The notes beneath the pieces are model-generated. The model was not told the DNA's origin and ran no database searches. It saw only the letters and a program-made list of their open reading frames with translations. Shown here in pieces: positions 1-9,230 of a stretch of 64,000 nucleotides of DNA. Position numbers and translations under genes: made by a program. The number at the start of each line of letters is the position of its first letter. The stretch's first letter is position 1. Origin of the DNA: Chloropicon primus (taxonomy: Eukaryota > Chlorophyta > Chloropicophyceae > Chloropicales > Chloropicaceae). Where the stretch lies: contig CP060754.1 in NCBI GenBank assembly GCA_023205875.1, forward strand, positions 682,001 to 746,000, in the 5' to 3' direction.

Positions 1-980
1 TCTTCGGTGCCCTCCTTCTCCTTGGCCATGGCCTCGACCACCTCTTTCGAGACGTACTCCAAGCCAAACTTCTCGCAGAGCGTCTTTGCGAAATACGTCT
101 TGCCACTTCCCGGGGGGCCGGAGAGAAAGAAGGCGTGGGGCGAATAGCCGAGGGAGGCTGTGTACTCCGCGGAGATGGCCTTCATCTCGCTCGCCAGTCC
201 TCCAGAAAACTGAAAGACGTAGTCGTCCACCTTTGTGCACTCGGGCTTGAGATTCAGGAAAAGATGGTCCACTTTCTTCTCCTCCAGGAATATTGCATCC
301 TCTAGGCTTGCTGTTTCCACCTTGGCACCAAAGCTCGCCGCAATCGTTTCGGTCACTTCCTTAAGAGTGTTCTCGACCTCATCCACGACTAGGCAGTACT
401 TTTTCGTGAGCTTAGAGGCAACAATCAAGTCCAAAAACTGGACAACATCCTTCACGTTCACCAGGGGGATGTTCGCACCTCCTTCGCCGTACAGAGTCAC
501 GGTCCCTTCGCGGAAAGCCTGGTCGAAAAGGTGCTTCAAGCCCGCGTGGCACTCGCCAGAGCCGTACAGTATCCCGTGGCACAGCACCTGAGAGCACTCG
601 CAACTCATCAGCAGGCGTTCCAGCTCGAGAAGCTTGAGGGCACCAGGGATCGGTGTGCGCCGGGTCTCGTCCGCATCGGACACTTTCTCTCCCAGGGTTT
701 GACCCCAAGAGACGACTGAGGTGAGGCCGACAACGACCTTTCCCGCAAACAGTTCCGGTTTCGACCTTTCAAGTCGGACCAAGGCTCTGACGAAGCTTGG
801 AGCAAGAGCTATGTCGACAACCAGATAGTCCGTGTTTTCGACGACGTTCTGCACCGAAGTCTCGCTCGCTCCCTCCAGCTCCTCCTGACGAATCTCAACC
901 ACCTCGTACTCCCTGGCCTTGAAGTCCTCCCCTGCCACCTTGAGCACGTGGCTCTCAATTGGGGCCAGACTCACTTTCAT
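1..980 (-). CDS. AK7: Adenylate kinase 7-like protein, N-terminal part (runs off the left edge)
   Basis: An open minus-strand frame runs from an ATG at 980-978 to the window edge, about 326 codons, without a stop. The first ~190 residues resemble the short-chain-dehydrogenase/epimerase-like domain of AK7 (motifs YGSGE, LYGEGG, NVKDVV). A linker containing VDEVENTL follows, then the P-loop GPPGSGKT near residue 286 that opens the nucleoside-monophosphate kinase domain, cut by the edge. In known AK7 proteins a DPY30 motif follows; it would lie outside the window. AK7 balances adenylates in motile cilia. An upstream exon is possible: a CT-rich tract ending CCACCAG near 1215 (minus strand) looks like an acceptor and is followed by protein-like sequence, but no clean join to the ATG frame was found. 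The gene is divergent from the DHODH gene. Confidence 0.8.
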   Translation of the reverse strand, partial: MKVSLAPIESHVLKVAGEDFKAREYEVVEIRQEELEGASETSVQNVVENTDYLVVDIALAPSFVRALVRLERSKPELFAGKVVVGLTSVVSWGQTLGEKVSDADETRRTPIPGALKLLELERLLMSCECSQVLCHGILYGSGECHAGLKHLFDQAFREGTVTLYGEGGANIPLVNVKDVVQFLDLIVASKLTKKYCLVVDEVENTLKEVTETIAASFGAKVETASLEDAIFLEEKKVDHLFLNLKPECTKVDDYVFQFSGGLASEMKAISAEYTASLGYSPHAFFLSGPPGSGKTYFAKTLCEKFGLEYVSKEVVEAMAKEKEGTE

Positions 981-1508
981 GCCTCTCGTTCACTCTCCGC
1001 CAACGGGCTTTTCCTTTCCTTCCAATATCCTTTTGCTCTCTGGTCCCGCGACGTTGCAGTCGACGAGCCCCTCCTTCCGCCTCCGCACCAAACCAAACCC
1101 CTCTCCTCCAGGTCTAGGTCTCCCTCAAACAGGCACCTCTTTCCCTCACTCCCCTCAAAGGTCACCTTGCCCCTCTCAAAGTCAAACTCCAACACCTTGG
1201 GATCTCGGCTCTGGTGGAGAGAGAGAGAGAGAGCGCGAACATAACGTGTCTGTGTCTGTCTGCGATCGATTCGATTGAGGGGGAGAGAGGGACGAGAACG
1301 AGGGAGGGGACAGGTTGGATGCCAAGCTCGCTTCAAGAGCTCTCGATCACCACCGCGCTTCCATCACCACTGCCTGGTTTGGACGCTTGATTGGGCGGAC
1401 GGAGGTGTTGGTGCACAGGGGAAAAGGTGAGGGGCGAGCGCGTTTTCGATTGTGTTTTTGGTGACGAGAGGGAGGACGCGACGAGGCGTTCGAGCCGCGA
1501 CGACGGAG
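981..1508. promoter_or_regulatory. Divergent spacer between AK7 and DHODH
   Basis: This 528-bp spacer holds both 5' ends. It contains a short GA repeat (1217-1234) and CT-rich stretches. The part from 981 to 1215 may include an unresolved 5' exon of the AK7 gene. No TATA box or other clear element was recognised. Confidence 0.4.
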
Positions 1509-2804
1509 ATGCTTCGATGCTTGAAGATCGCATCGAGGCTGGCCACTTGGCCAAGCTCGGCGGGAGCCGCCCGAACCTTTGCGACGGCGACAACGAGTGG
1601 CGCGAGGGGAGGGTCCACCAAGGGGCTTCGCCTCGCTTTGAGCGTGGGTTTGGGCGGTGGTCTGGCGGTGACGGGGGTCTATCTGAGCGACGAACCGCCG
1701 TACAGCGTGGTTTCCAGGGTCTCTATTCCGCTTTTGCACCTCCTGGACCCCGAGACGTCGCACAACCTGGTGATTGCTGCGGCGAAGTCCGGCCTCGTCC
1801 CGAGGGACGGGAGCCCGTACAGCCCCTCCCTTGAGACGAAGGTGTGGGGCAAGGCCTTCACGAATCCGATTGGCTTGGCCGCAGGCTTCGACAAGAACGC
1901 GGAGACCATGGAATCCATGCTTGGAATCGGTTTTGGCTTCGTTGAAGTGGGTTCCATAACTCCAGAACCGCAGGACGGTAACCCCAGACCACGAGTCTTC
2001 CGCATCCCTGAGGAGGGCGCAGTGATAAACCGGATAGGTTGCAACAGCCACGGCAGCAGGGAAGTTTCGAAGAGGATCCAGGCCTTCCGCGACAGAACCG
2101 CTGACACGCGCGAAGGAGTTCTCGGCATAAACATAGCGAAGAACAAGACGAGCGAGGACGCCGCGGGGGACTACGTCCAAGCTTGCAGACTGCTGGCGGA
2201 CAAGGCAGACTACGTCGTCATCAACGTGTCGTCGCCGAACACCCCGGGTCTGAGAAACCTGCAGGCGGGCACCGAGCTCGCCAAGATCGTCAAGCGCATG
2301 AAAGGGGCGTTGAACGAGGTGGCCCCCGGTGTGCCCCTGGTGGTGAAGATCGCCCCAGACCTCGCCCCGGAAGACAAGAAGCAGATTGCCAGGGTTGTGC
2401 TGAGGCACAAGGTTGACGGGATGATCGTTTCCAACACCACAGTCTCGAGGCCTGGCTCCGTCCAGGGGCGGGAGTCGGGGAAGGAGAAGGGCGGGCTGAG
2501 CGGAAGACCTCTCAACGAGGCTTCCACCGCCCTTATCAGGGAAATGTACGAGCTCACCAGCGGGAGAGTCCCGATCATTGGTTGCGGTGGCGTGAGCACC
2601 GGTCTGGACGCGTACAACAAAATCAGGGCAGGGGCGAGCCTGGTGCAGTTGTACACGGGCCTGATTTATCAAGGCCCGGCGCTGGTGCCAAAGCTGAAGA
2701 GGGAGCTCTCCCACCTCCTCGAGCGAGACGGCTTTGAGTCAGTGGACCAGGCGGTGGGGGCGGACACCCGGGTGAAGAAAGGGTTCTTCTCGAGGTTTTG
2801 GTGA
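1509..2804 (+). CDS. DHODH: Dihydroorotate dehydrogenase, class 2 (mitochondrial)
   Basis: Single-exon gene of 431 aa. It oxidises dihydroorotate to orotate with FMN and ubiquinone at the inner mitochondrial membrane, the fourth step of pyrimidine synthesis. The N-terminus is Arg/Ala/Ser-rich like a mitochondrial presequence, followed by a hydrophobic segment (LALSVGLGGGLAVTGVYL) and the class 2 quinone-site helix region (LLHLLDPETSHNL). The FMN barrel shows AAGFDKN, the strand NVSSPNTPG with the catalytic Ser near residue 242, and the phosphate-binding GCGGVSTG. The ATG at 1509 is chosen because the open frame further upstream has only a GTG. Length is in the normal range for the family. It converges on MIS12, with the stop codons about 90 bp apart. 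Confidence 0.96.
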   Translation: MLRCLKIASRLATWPSSAGAARTFATATTSGARGGSTKGLRLALSVGLGGGLAVTGVYLSDEPPYSVVSRVSIPLLHLLDPETSHNLVIAAAKSGLVPRDGSPYSPSLETKVWGKAFTNPIGLAAGFDKNAETMESMLGIGFGFVEVGSITPEPQDGNPRPRVFRIPEEGAVINRIGCNSHGSREVSKRIQAFRDRTADTREGVLGINIAKNKTSEDAAGDYVQACRLLADKADYVVINVSSPNTPGLRNLQAGTELAKIVKRMKGALNEVAPGVPLVVKIAPDLAPEDKKQIARVVLRHKVDGMIVSNTTVSRPGSVQGRESGKEKGGLSGRPLNEASTALIREMYELTSGRVPIIGCGGVSTGLDAYNKIRAGASLVQLYTGLIYQGPALVPKLKRELSHLLERDGFESVDQAVGADTRVKKGFFSRFW

Positions 2805-2893
2805 CGGGCTCGAACGCAAGAAATCATTGTTTTTCTCTCCGTATAAAAAGTAAAAGTACAACAAGTTGAAAAAGTTTGGTTCCCTCGACACGA

Positions 2894-3622
2894 TCACGTC
2901 AGAAGGTTGCACATCTCCTTGAGCGTTCTTCCTGCTTGAGACTCCTTCCGTTTCTGTATCTCGTTCTCTACTTGACTAATGATGTCGTGGGTGCTCGTAA
3001 GCGTCGCGCTCCCGAACTTTTGGCTCAGCTCCTTGAGCTTCGGCAGCATGGAGTTCAGCTGCTTGCCTGCCTTGTTCACCGCGTCCGCGTCCTTTGCGAA
3101 GTTCTCCTTGTCCGTTCCAAGGGCGTCGGGGATGGCCTGGATGCTGCTGACGTCGCACGTCGCGATCTCCTCGTCCAGTGTTCGTATCTCGCTCTGCAGC
3201 TGCTCGCAAGCCGCCCTCGTCGAGGCAATGTCCGCTCTCATCTCCTGAAGCTCCCGGTCGAGCTTGTCCTCCTCCACTCGCAAGTCCGCGCTGTCGAGCT
3301 TCTCGGAGTTCTGCAGGGCGCACAGCGCCAGCGCCTCGGGCACGAAGAACACGGACTCCTTCACCTGGCCCTCCAGCTTCTTCGACGTCCTCCTTTCGGA
3401 CTCCTGCATGAGGTTGTGCAGCTGCTCCACCGCGAGTATCATCTTCAGGGCCGTGCTCTCCTGCCCATTCTGGTAAAGCGTGTCGCGTATGTACTTCTCA
3501 AACGCGTCGAAGCCATCTGCTATGTAGTCCTGAAAGGAGTTCAGCACGTCGTTCGTCACGACGTCGTTCCCCAAGTCGAAGATGTCCTTCAACTGCCTCT
3601 CCGAAGCTCCGTTGAACTCCAT
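2894..3622 (-). CDS. MIS12: MIS12-like kinetochore protein
   Basis: Single exon, 242 aa from the ATG at 3622. The N-terminal part has the MIS12 pattern: an amphipathic helix with NDVLNSFQDYIADGFDAFE, then a conserved stretch ending VKESVFFVPEAL. This is followed by long coiled coil (about residues 115-240) rich in Glu, Lys and Leu. MIS12 is a subunit of the MIND/MIS12 complex that bridges centromeric chromatin and the NDC80 complex. The assignment rests on the N-terminal signature and the head-then-coil architecture; the coiled coil alone would not identify it. The frame stays open further upstream but without a better ATG. Confidence 0.75.
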   Translation of the reverse strand: MEFNGASERQLKDIFDLGNDVVTNDVLNSFQDYIADGFDAFEKYIRDTLYQNGQESTALKMILAVEQLHNLMQESERRTSKKLEGQVKESVFFVPEALALCALQNSEKLDSADLRVEEDKLDRELQEMRADIASTRAACEQLQSEIRTLDEEIATCDVSSIQAIPDALGTDKENFAKDADAVNKAGKQLNSMLPKLKELSQKFGSATLTSTHDIISQVENEIQKRKESQAGRTLKEMCNLLT

Positions 3623-4070
3623 GTTTCCCTCTCCCTTCCTCTTCCTTCCCTTCGCCTCCCCTCGCAAGCCAAAAGCCCTCGAGTTCACCCCTCTCTCTCT
3701 CTCTCTCTCGTCTGTCGCCTCTCGCCATTTTTTCCCCATTCGAATTCATTCCAACGAGTGACGTTACCCAACGGCTAGTGGGACGGACGAGAGGACGAGG
3801 GGAGGACGAGGAGGACGAGAGGAGGGAGGAGAGGGAGGAGGAGGACGAGAGGAGGGAGGAGAGGGGTAGGGGTCAAGGAGGATCGCGTCTCTCTGTCTGT
3901 GCTGGTTACAGTTTTCGAGAGAGGCCGCGCTTGAAAGGGACGACCAAGACTGCGGTGTGGATTGAAGGAACGAGGGAGGGGTTCGATCGGAGACCCACCT
4001 TGGGTTGTCTTGGGACCGAAGGCGAGACGAGTTTTGGGCGCGTTGCCACTCGCACGGACTCTTTGCGAGG
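3623..4070. promoter_or_regulatory. Divergent spacer between MIS12 and the ankyrin gene
   Basis: This 448-bp spacer contains a CT tract near 3691-3711, which would lie in the MIS12 5' leader, and the purine-rich repeat block at 3781-3866. No convincing gene or core promoter motif was seen. Confidence 0.4.
3781..3866. repeat. Purine-rich minisatellite
   Basis: Imperfect repeats built on GAGGACGAGAGGAGGGAGGA occur at about 3808 and again at about 3840, within a polypurine run. It lies in the divergent MIS12/ankyrin spacer. Confidence 0.7.
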
Positions 4071-4709
4071 ATGAGCGAAGGAGAATCGAAAGGAGGAGAG
4101 CTTCACCAGGCGGCGCGGTCGGGGGAGCTCGTTCGGGTGAAGCAGCTTCTGGCGGAGGGGGAGGAAGGGGTGAACGACAGGGATAAGCTGTCGAGGACGC
4201 CGCTGCACCTCGCGTCGTGGGCGGGACATCTGGAGGTCGTGGAGGAGCTCCTCGATCAGGCCGGGGTGCAGGTGTGGGCCATGGCGAGGGACGAGACCAG
4301 CGCACTCCACTTCGCGTGTCAGAAGGGCAACACGATCATAGCGAGGAGGCTCTTGGCCAAAGGGGCCAAGGTGAACGCCAAGACTCGGAAAGGGGTGACG
4401 CCCTTGATGATGGCGGCGCAGAGAGGGGAGCTTTCCCTGGTGGAGCTCCTCCTGAAGAAGAAGGCGGACCCTCTCGCGAGGAGCAACAAGGGGGACACCG
4501 CGCTGGACGTCGCGAAGACGGACGTGTATGATAGTATTAAGGAGGCGTGCGACAAGGCCAAGGGGGACAAGAGGGAAGCCGGGAAGGGGGGGGGGGATGG
4601 CAAGGCGGGCTCGAAGAAGAAAACTTCGGGGAAGCCGGACGGCCGAGGCCAACCGACGAAGAAGGCGAAAGTAATAAGCTTGTCTCACTTGGAAGAGGAA
4701 GAGGAGTGA
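4071..4709 (+). CDS. Ankyrin-repeat protein
   Basis: Single exon, 212 aa from the ATG at 4071. About four ankyrin repeats fill residues 8-155: LHQAARSGELVRVKQLL, TPLHLASWAGHLEVVEELL, SALHFACQKGNTIIARRLL and TPLMMAAQRGELSLVELLL. The C-terminal ~55 residues are Lys/Gly-rich and low-complexity, ending in an acidic run of Glu, with a basic stretch PTKKAKV that could act as a nuclear signal. Ankyrin repeats mediate protein binding; no enzymatic domain is present. Partner and role are unknown. The next gene converges on it, with only 35 bp between stops. Confidence 0.85.
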   Translation: MSEGESKGGELHQAARSGELVRVKQLLAEGEEGVNDRDKLSRTPLHLASWAGHLEVVEELLDQAGVQVWAMARDETSALHFACQKGNTIIARRLLAKGAKVNAKTRKGVTPLMMAAQRGELSLVELLLKKKADPLARSNKGDTALDVAKTDVYDSIKEACDKAKGDKREAGKGGGDGKAGSKKKTSGKPDGRGQPTKKAKVISLSHLEEEEE

Positions 4710-4744
4710 AAATACAAAGAAACAGATTATTCGACGAACGCCCC

Positions 4745-5774
4745 CTAGTCCAGCTCGATCACCTCCTCCACGTTGGTGCCCTTCTGCAGGATCTTTGAGA
4801 TCGCATCGTTCAAGTCCACCTGGTCGATCTCGTCGAGGGCGTTCTCCCCCGGCTGGTAAAAGATGACCCTCCCGCTGTCGCTCTTCTTCGTTACCTTTGT
4901 GAGGTACCTCTGCCTCACGAACTTGGCCAGCGCCGACCCGGGGTCGCCGAACACCTTGTGCCTCTTGCCCTTCTCCAGCCCGAGGAGGTTCAAGTGCTGC
5001 CAAAGACTTTCCTCCACCATCTCGTCCCCCGAGAGGGACACCATCATCAGAACCACGAGGAGGAGACCCTTCTCCTCCTTGTTTTCCAGCTCCTCCCTCT
5101 CCCGTCCCTTGATCCCGTCCCTGAACCTCTTTGGAAGGAGGCTCCGCAGTATGAAATACTTCTGGGTCGTCGCCTCGCCCGTTGCCTTTGTCCTCACGAG
5201 CTCCCTCATCTCCATCCCCCACGTTCTCGCAAAGGACGCTTGAGCTTCGGCCAGAATGGCTTGGGGCAACCCCGCCTTGCGCGGGTACCTCTTTGTGACG
5301 ATGCCCGATAGACTCTCCCTCGTTATGGGCTGGCTGCTCTGCTGCCCTGCTTTGAAGATCACGTGCCTCATCACGTCGCCCACGAGCTTCTCGAACTCCT
5401 GCAAAAGTGGAAAAAAACAGCGACAAACGGAGTGAACAAGTGAGTGAGTGAGGCGAAGAGTCGGTGAACAGGGACGACGAGGGTGGAGACGAACCTCTTT
5501 GGACACCGATGCGATTCCCCTCGCAGACTCCGCCCCCGCGACTCTTCTGATCTCGTCAAGACGCTTGAGGTAGGCCTTTCCCTCCCTTTCCCGGCAGACC
5601 TCCGAGGACGCTGATGATAGAACAAAGAAGAAGAAGAAACCAAGCAACGCGTCAGTACTTTCGCGAAGCCTGCCAGCGGCACGAGGACCCCTCACCTCCT
5701 GCGTCCTCGTCCTCGTCCAGGATCTCCACCACCGCCGTTGTCCTTGTCCGCTTGCTCCCCATCATCCCCCCCAT
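4745..5774 (-). CDS. NSE3: NSE3/MAGE-family subunit of the SMC5/6 complex
   Basis: Three exons (5774-5696, 5610-5495, 5398-4745) give 282 aa. The introns are 85 and 96 nt with GTGAG..CAG and GTTCG..CAG borders; frames join exactly. The MAGE homology domain occupies about residues 60-260, with FEKLVGDVMRHVIFKAGQQ, the hydrophobic core LLLVVLMMVSLSGDEM and the second winged helix containing LTKVTKKSD. In eukaryotes NSE3 binds NSE1 and NSE4 and loads SMC5/6 on DNA during repair. The N-terminus (SKRTRTTAVVEILDEDED) is acidic and probably disordered. Intron 2 is a multiple of three and stop-free, so it could be misread as coding. Single-copy MAGE proteins in algae and plants are NSE3, which supports the name. 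Confidence 0.87.
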
Positions 5775-5892
5775 ACAAACTGGCGGGAAGGCCAAAAATA
5801 ACTGGACTGGAGTGTCGGAGGCAGGCCCGGGCGGCAACGACAGTCTCCAAGGAACCAAGGAAGGAAGGGGGAGAGGTTTGAGACACGACACG

Positions 5893-6463
5893 ATGAACGA
5901 TCTGGCGCTGGAAGGGTTTGAGAGGCGTGCGAAGGAGGCAGAGGAGCGGCTGGCACGAATCGAAAAGAAGATCGCGAGCAAATCCGGTGGAGGTGAGTTT
6001 CGGTTCGGTTCGGTTCGGCGACACGACATGCGAAGAGCTCCACCTCCACCTTGCGTTGCTCTTGCTGCAACCAGGCCTAGCGTGCCACGAGCTTTGCTGA
6101 CGCGTGAGACATTTCCTGTTTCCTCCTCGACGGTCACTGCCGCGTGAAAAAAAGGGTTGAGCGACGAGAAGCTGTCTGAGGTGCTCACAGTCTTGTACGA
6201 CGTGAGGTCTGCTCTTGGGGCGGAGAAGGTGAAGAGCCAGAACAGTGCGAGGAAGCAGGATGCTCTGGAGAATCAGGTAAAGAAGGTAAGGTCCTCGACT
6301 CGCTTTTTCTTGCTTGGGAACGTATCTCTCATAAAACCAACACACAATCATCTTTGTGTATCTCTCTGCTGCGCGTCCCCAGCTTGAGGAGGAGAACTCC
6401 AAGCTCAGGTACCAGGTCTTGCACTTGAAGAGGAACTTGGAGAGCCATTTGAATGGCTCATGA
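5893..6463 (+). CDS. Small coiled-coil protein
   Basis: Three exons (5893-5992, 6155-6285, 6383-6463) give 103 aa. Introns are 162 nt (GTGAGT..AAAAAAAG) and 97 nt (GTAAGG..CCCCAG), and the frames join. The product is almost entirely helical coiled coil: residues 8-30 (FERRAKEAEERLARIEKKI), 36-77, and 78-100 (LEEENSKLRYQVLHLKRNLE). It has no signal peptide or membrane segment. The acceptor of intron 1 lacks a pyrimidine tract, so that junction is the least certain. I do not recognise the family. It starts about 120 bp from NSE3 on the opposite strand. Confidence 0.7.
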
Positions 6464-6634
6464 GTTGCGATTAAACACAAGCGAATAAATATATACATTC
6501 TTTCCTTGGTCTCGTCAACTCCACACACCATACCAAAGACTACCATGGCACAGAGTGATATTTGTATCTACAGCTTGCTTATATCTAGTCTCCTAACGCT
6601 TGCTTGACCTTGACCTGACGTACAGTCTCCCACC

Positions 6635-7852
6635 TCACTCTTCCTGCTTGACCTTGACGATGGAAGGGGCCGTCTTGCTTCGTGTTCTTGTTCTCTTCGA
6701 CGACGGAGGACGAGGAGCCTTGCAGAGCCCGACCTCTTCCAGGTACTCTCTCTTCACAATACGTTGTTCCTTGTCGCTCAGCTTAAGAGATGCGTCCGCA
6801 AAGATGATCCTCAACGCCTCGTTGTAGTCCGCGATCTCCCTCTTCTTCTCCGGCGACTTGCTGTCATAACGCTGGGCCTCCTGCACTGCGCTGGCGTACT
6901 CCTCCTCCGTCATCAGGCCGGACTCGAGAGCCTCTCTCAAATCCAAAGCATAGGGAGAAGGAGAAGGAGATCTCGTCGTCTTCATGTTGTTGTTGTTGGT
7001 GGTGGCGTTGGAATTCTGCTCATTGAGGTTGTCGGCGGATGATTGATTCAAGTATTCCTTGGCAATGGCATAAGTTCCAGGTTCAGTGCGAACAAAGCGG
7101 GGGCTGTGTCTACAAGCAGAACAGACAGTGGCCCGCATGATCTCAACATCAGTAGAAAGAGAACCATCTCTCCGCTTGAACACATACAACTTCTTGGCCT
7201 GGACCTTGGCCTGGATCTCTCTGTAGTGCAAGCTCCCTCCCGCATCTTGAAGAACGCGATAGATGGCATCCCGAAGCGGTGAGGGCCTGACAGCACCTTG
7301 AGTATTGGACCCATTCAAGTATTCCTTGGCAATGGCATATCTTCCGTATGCAGTGCGAACAAAGAGGGGGCTCTGTGTACAAGCATTCCCGACACGTATC
7401 CGCATACTCTCCGGATCAGTACAGACAGAACGATCCCGACGCCTGAACACATGTAGCTTCTTGGCCCGGATCCGGCCAAGGATCTCTTTGACGCGCAAGC
7501 TCCCTCCCGCATCTTGAAGAACGCGATAGATGGCATCCCGAAGCGTTCTCTTTCCATTGCGAGTCCTGAAAGGACGTGCGTTGTCTCTCATCATAGTCAC
7601 CTGCGCTGTCTCAGGTTGGCAGGACGAATCCGCACCACCACTATCCTCCTCACTGTCGCTCTCCTCTTCGATGATCGTCGTAGAGCCCGTCGAGAAGCTC
7701 GCCAAATACTCTCCGTCCACGTCCATGTCCATGGCACCTGGGGACAACCCTCCCTTGTCGTCATCACCACCGGCGACGGCCCTCGCCGCCGCGATCATCG
7801 CCGCCGTCGACCTGGTGCGTGTCCAGCGTCTCTGTCTCGTGGGACGCCTCAT
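6635..7852 (-). CDS. Protein with two tandem HARE-HTH domains
   Basis: Single exon, 405 aa from the ATG at 7852 (the frame upstream has only TTG). Two copies of the HARE-HTH winged helix lie at about residues 104-180 and 193-269. Both start LRDAIYRVLQDAGGSL and end RYAIAKEYLN or TYAIAKEYLN. HARE-HTH domains occur in HB1/ASXL and RNA polymerase delta-type proteins and are thought to link chromatin or modified DNA to effectors. The N-terminus is acidic (EEESDSEEDSGG); the C-terminal ~130 residues contain an Asn-rich linker, a helical segment (DLREALESGLMTEEEYASAVQEA) and a basic tail SSKRTRTRSK that could be a nuclear signal. It is probably a chromatin-associated nuclear protein; the function is inferred. 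Confidence 0.8.
   Translation of the reverse strand: MRRPTRQRRWTRTRSTAAMIAAARAVAGGDDDKGGLSPGAMDMDVDGEYLASFSTGSTTIIEEESDSEEDSGGADSSCQPETAQVTMMRDNARPFRTRNGKRTLRDAIYRVLQDAGGSLRVKEILGRIRAKKLHVFRRRDRSVCTDPESMRIRVGNACTQSPLFVRTAYGRYAIAKEYLNGSNTQGAVRPSPLRDAIYRVLQDAGGSLHYREIQAKVQAKKLYVFKRRDGSLSTDVEIMRATVCSACRHSPRFVRTEPGTYAIAKEYLNQSSADNLNEQNSNATTNNNNMKTTRSPSPSPYALDLREALESGLMTEEEYASAVQEAQRYDSKSPEKKREIADYNEALRIIFADASLKLSDKEQRIVKREYLEEVGLCKAPRPPSSKRTRTRSKTAPSIVKVKQEE
7049..7541 (-). repeat. Internal 267-bp tandem duplication (HARE-HTH copies)
   Basis: Two DNA copies, about 7316-7541 and 7049-7274, are offset by exactly 267 bp (89 codons). Their ends are almost identical (for example CTTGAAGAACGCGATAGATG at 7246 and 7513) while the middle has diverged. 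They encode the two HARE-HTH domains. Confidence 0.85.
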
Positions 7853-8289
7853 GATGAAACAAAGCACCGCAAAACACTGCACAGCTCGACGAAGACTTGC
7901 CTTCCTCTTCCTCTTCACGAACCGAGCCAACAACTCGCAAAACAAACTTCGAGGCAGCCTCCACTAACGCCTGTCGTCTCAAAGGGAGGACCACTCCTCT
8001 TTTTCGTGAAAACCTTCAGCCGAGGTATCAATCGAAAGCCCTTGAGACGCCCTTGCGTTCTTTCCACACCTCCTCCCTTTCCTCGTCACCGTTCGTGCAC
8101 AAAGTCCTCGACAAAAACACCTTCCCTCTCCCCGTCATGCGCCGACAAACCCCCCGCGAGGCGTTACGTTACTCTCACTCGGCGAAAACGCGAAAAACGA
8201 AACGGACGAGAGCGAGAGAGCGAGAGAGCGACTGAGACGACTGAGAGCGATTGATACGGCGGCGGACGAAGAGCGAAGGGCGAAGGAGA
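7853..8289. promoter_or_regulatory. Divergent spacer between the HARE-HTH and RRM genes
   Basis: 437 bp, CT-rich on the plus strand at the left and ending in a GAGCGAGAGAGCGAGAGAGC run near 8208-8232. No gene or recognised element. Confidence 0.4.
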
Positions 8290-8872
8290 ATGGATACGTG
8301 GCAAGCGAAGTGGAAGCCTCCGAGGTGCGTGCGTTGGCCTTGGGTTTATTTGCTTTTAACAACGTCCTTATCATCGCTCCGCCCCGCCCCCCCGGGAGGA
8401 CGAGTCGGGGCCCTCCCCCTCGACGTCTTGTCTAACAAGCTGTCTTCGTGCGTTTGCGCCCTTGTTTCGCTGCAGGCCCGTGCACCGCAACCCGTGCCTT
8501 GTCGTCGGGTGCACGGACGAGGGGGCGCTCAAGGAAGCCTTTGCAAAGTTTGGAACGGTGGAAACCGTCTTCGCTCCCAAGGGCGAGAACTTCGCCTTCG
8601 TTCACTTCGAGGACAAGTACGACGCCGAGAACGCGATGAACGCGATGAACGGTACGACCATCGGGGGGAAGACCGTGCAGGTGACGGATGGGAAGACCGC
8701 GAACAAGCACGTCGCCGCTTGGCGCACCTCGCTCGTGGGCGCCGCAAAGTGAGTACGCCGTTGATGGGGCGAGAGGGTTGCGCGTTTGGCGAGCATCGAT
8801 TGGGGTCTCAGCGCGCCCCGCAGGACCAGCGCCTACATCCACGGCAATAAGCGTTGTGAACAACACGAATGA
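8290..8872 (+). CDS. Small single-RRM RNA-binding protein
   Basis: Three exons (8290-8324, 8476-8748, 8824-8872) give 118 aa. Introns are 151 nt (GTGCGT..TGCAG) and 75 nt (GTGAGT..CGCAG); all joins keep frame. One RNA recognition motif spans about residues 18-90, with RNP2 CLVVGC and RNP1-like ENFAFVHF. Flanks are short: MDTWQAKWKPP before it and TSAYIHGNKR after it. There are no RS, RGG or zinc-knuckle extensions, so the target cannot be guessed. The third exon supplies only 16 residues and depends on the AA|G ACC join, which is in frame and preceded by a normal acceptor. Confidence 0.82.
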
Positions 8873-9230
8873 TTAGTCGAGTCACCTCCGCTCTCTCCCT
8901 GCCTCTCTCCCTCTTTCGAGACGGAGGAGTCGTCATCATCCCTTCGAGGTCCTATCGGAAGCGGGGGCACGGAAGGGGAGACCAAGCGAGACCCGGGTGG
9001 TGGTAAAGGGCTCTAGGCCCTGTGCAACTCTCTCCTCCTCACAAGTCCGTCGTCCTCCTCCCTCGGCATTCATTCCACTTCAGGATTCACTAAAAAGACA
9101 ACAATTAGGTTAAGGTCAACAGGAACCTAAAATTATGCCATCACGGGGCTAGGGTAACTTGAACTTGGGGCGCCGCAGCCCAGAAAAGCGTTACGAGACG
9201 TCGCACACACACACGCAAGAAAGAAAGAAG
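8873..9230. other. Intergenic, nothing recognised
   Basis: 358 bp between two plus-strand genes: the 3' end of the RRM gene and the leader of the secreted-protein gene. A tRNA fold was looked for and not found. An ACACAC run sits at 9204-9213. Confidence 0.4.

Noticed and set aside
1347-2714. 455-codon open frame antisense to DHODH
   Set aside because: High GC removes stops on the opposite strand; composition is Arg/Gly/His-rich and matches nothing, while the plus-strand frame is a full DHODH.
7049-7541. Repeat block as a CRISPR-like array
   Set aside because: Only two long copies, 267 bp apart, both coding for HARE-HTH domains.
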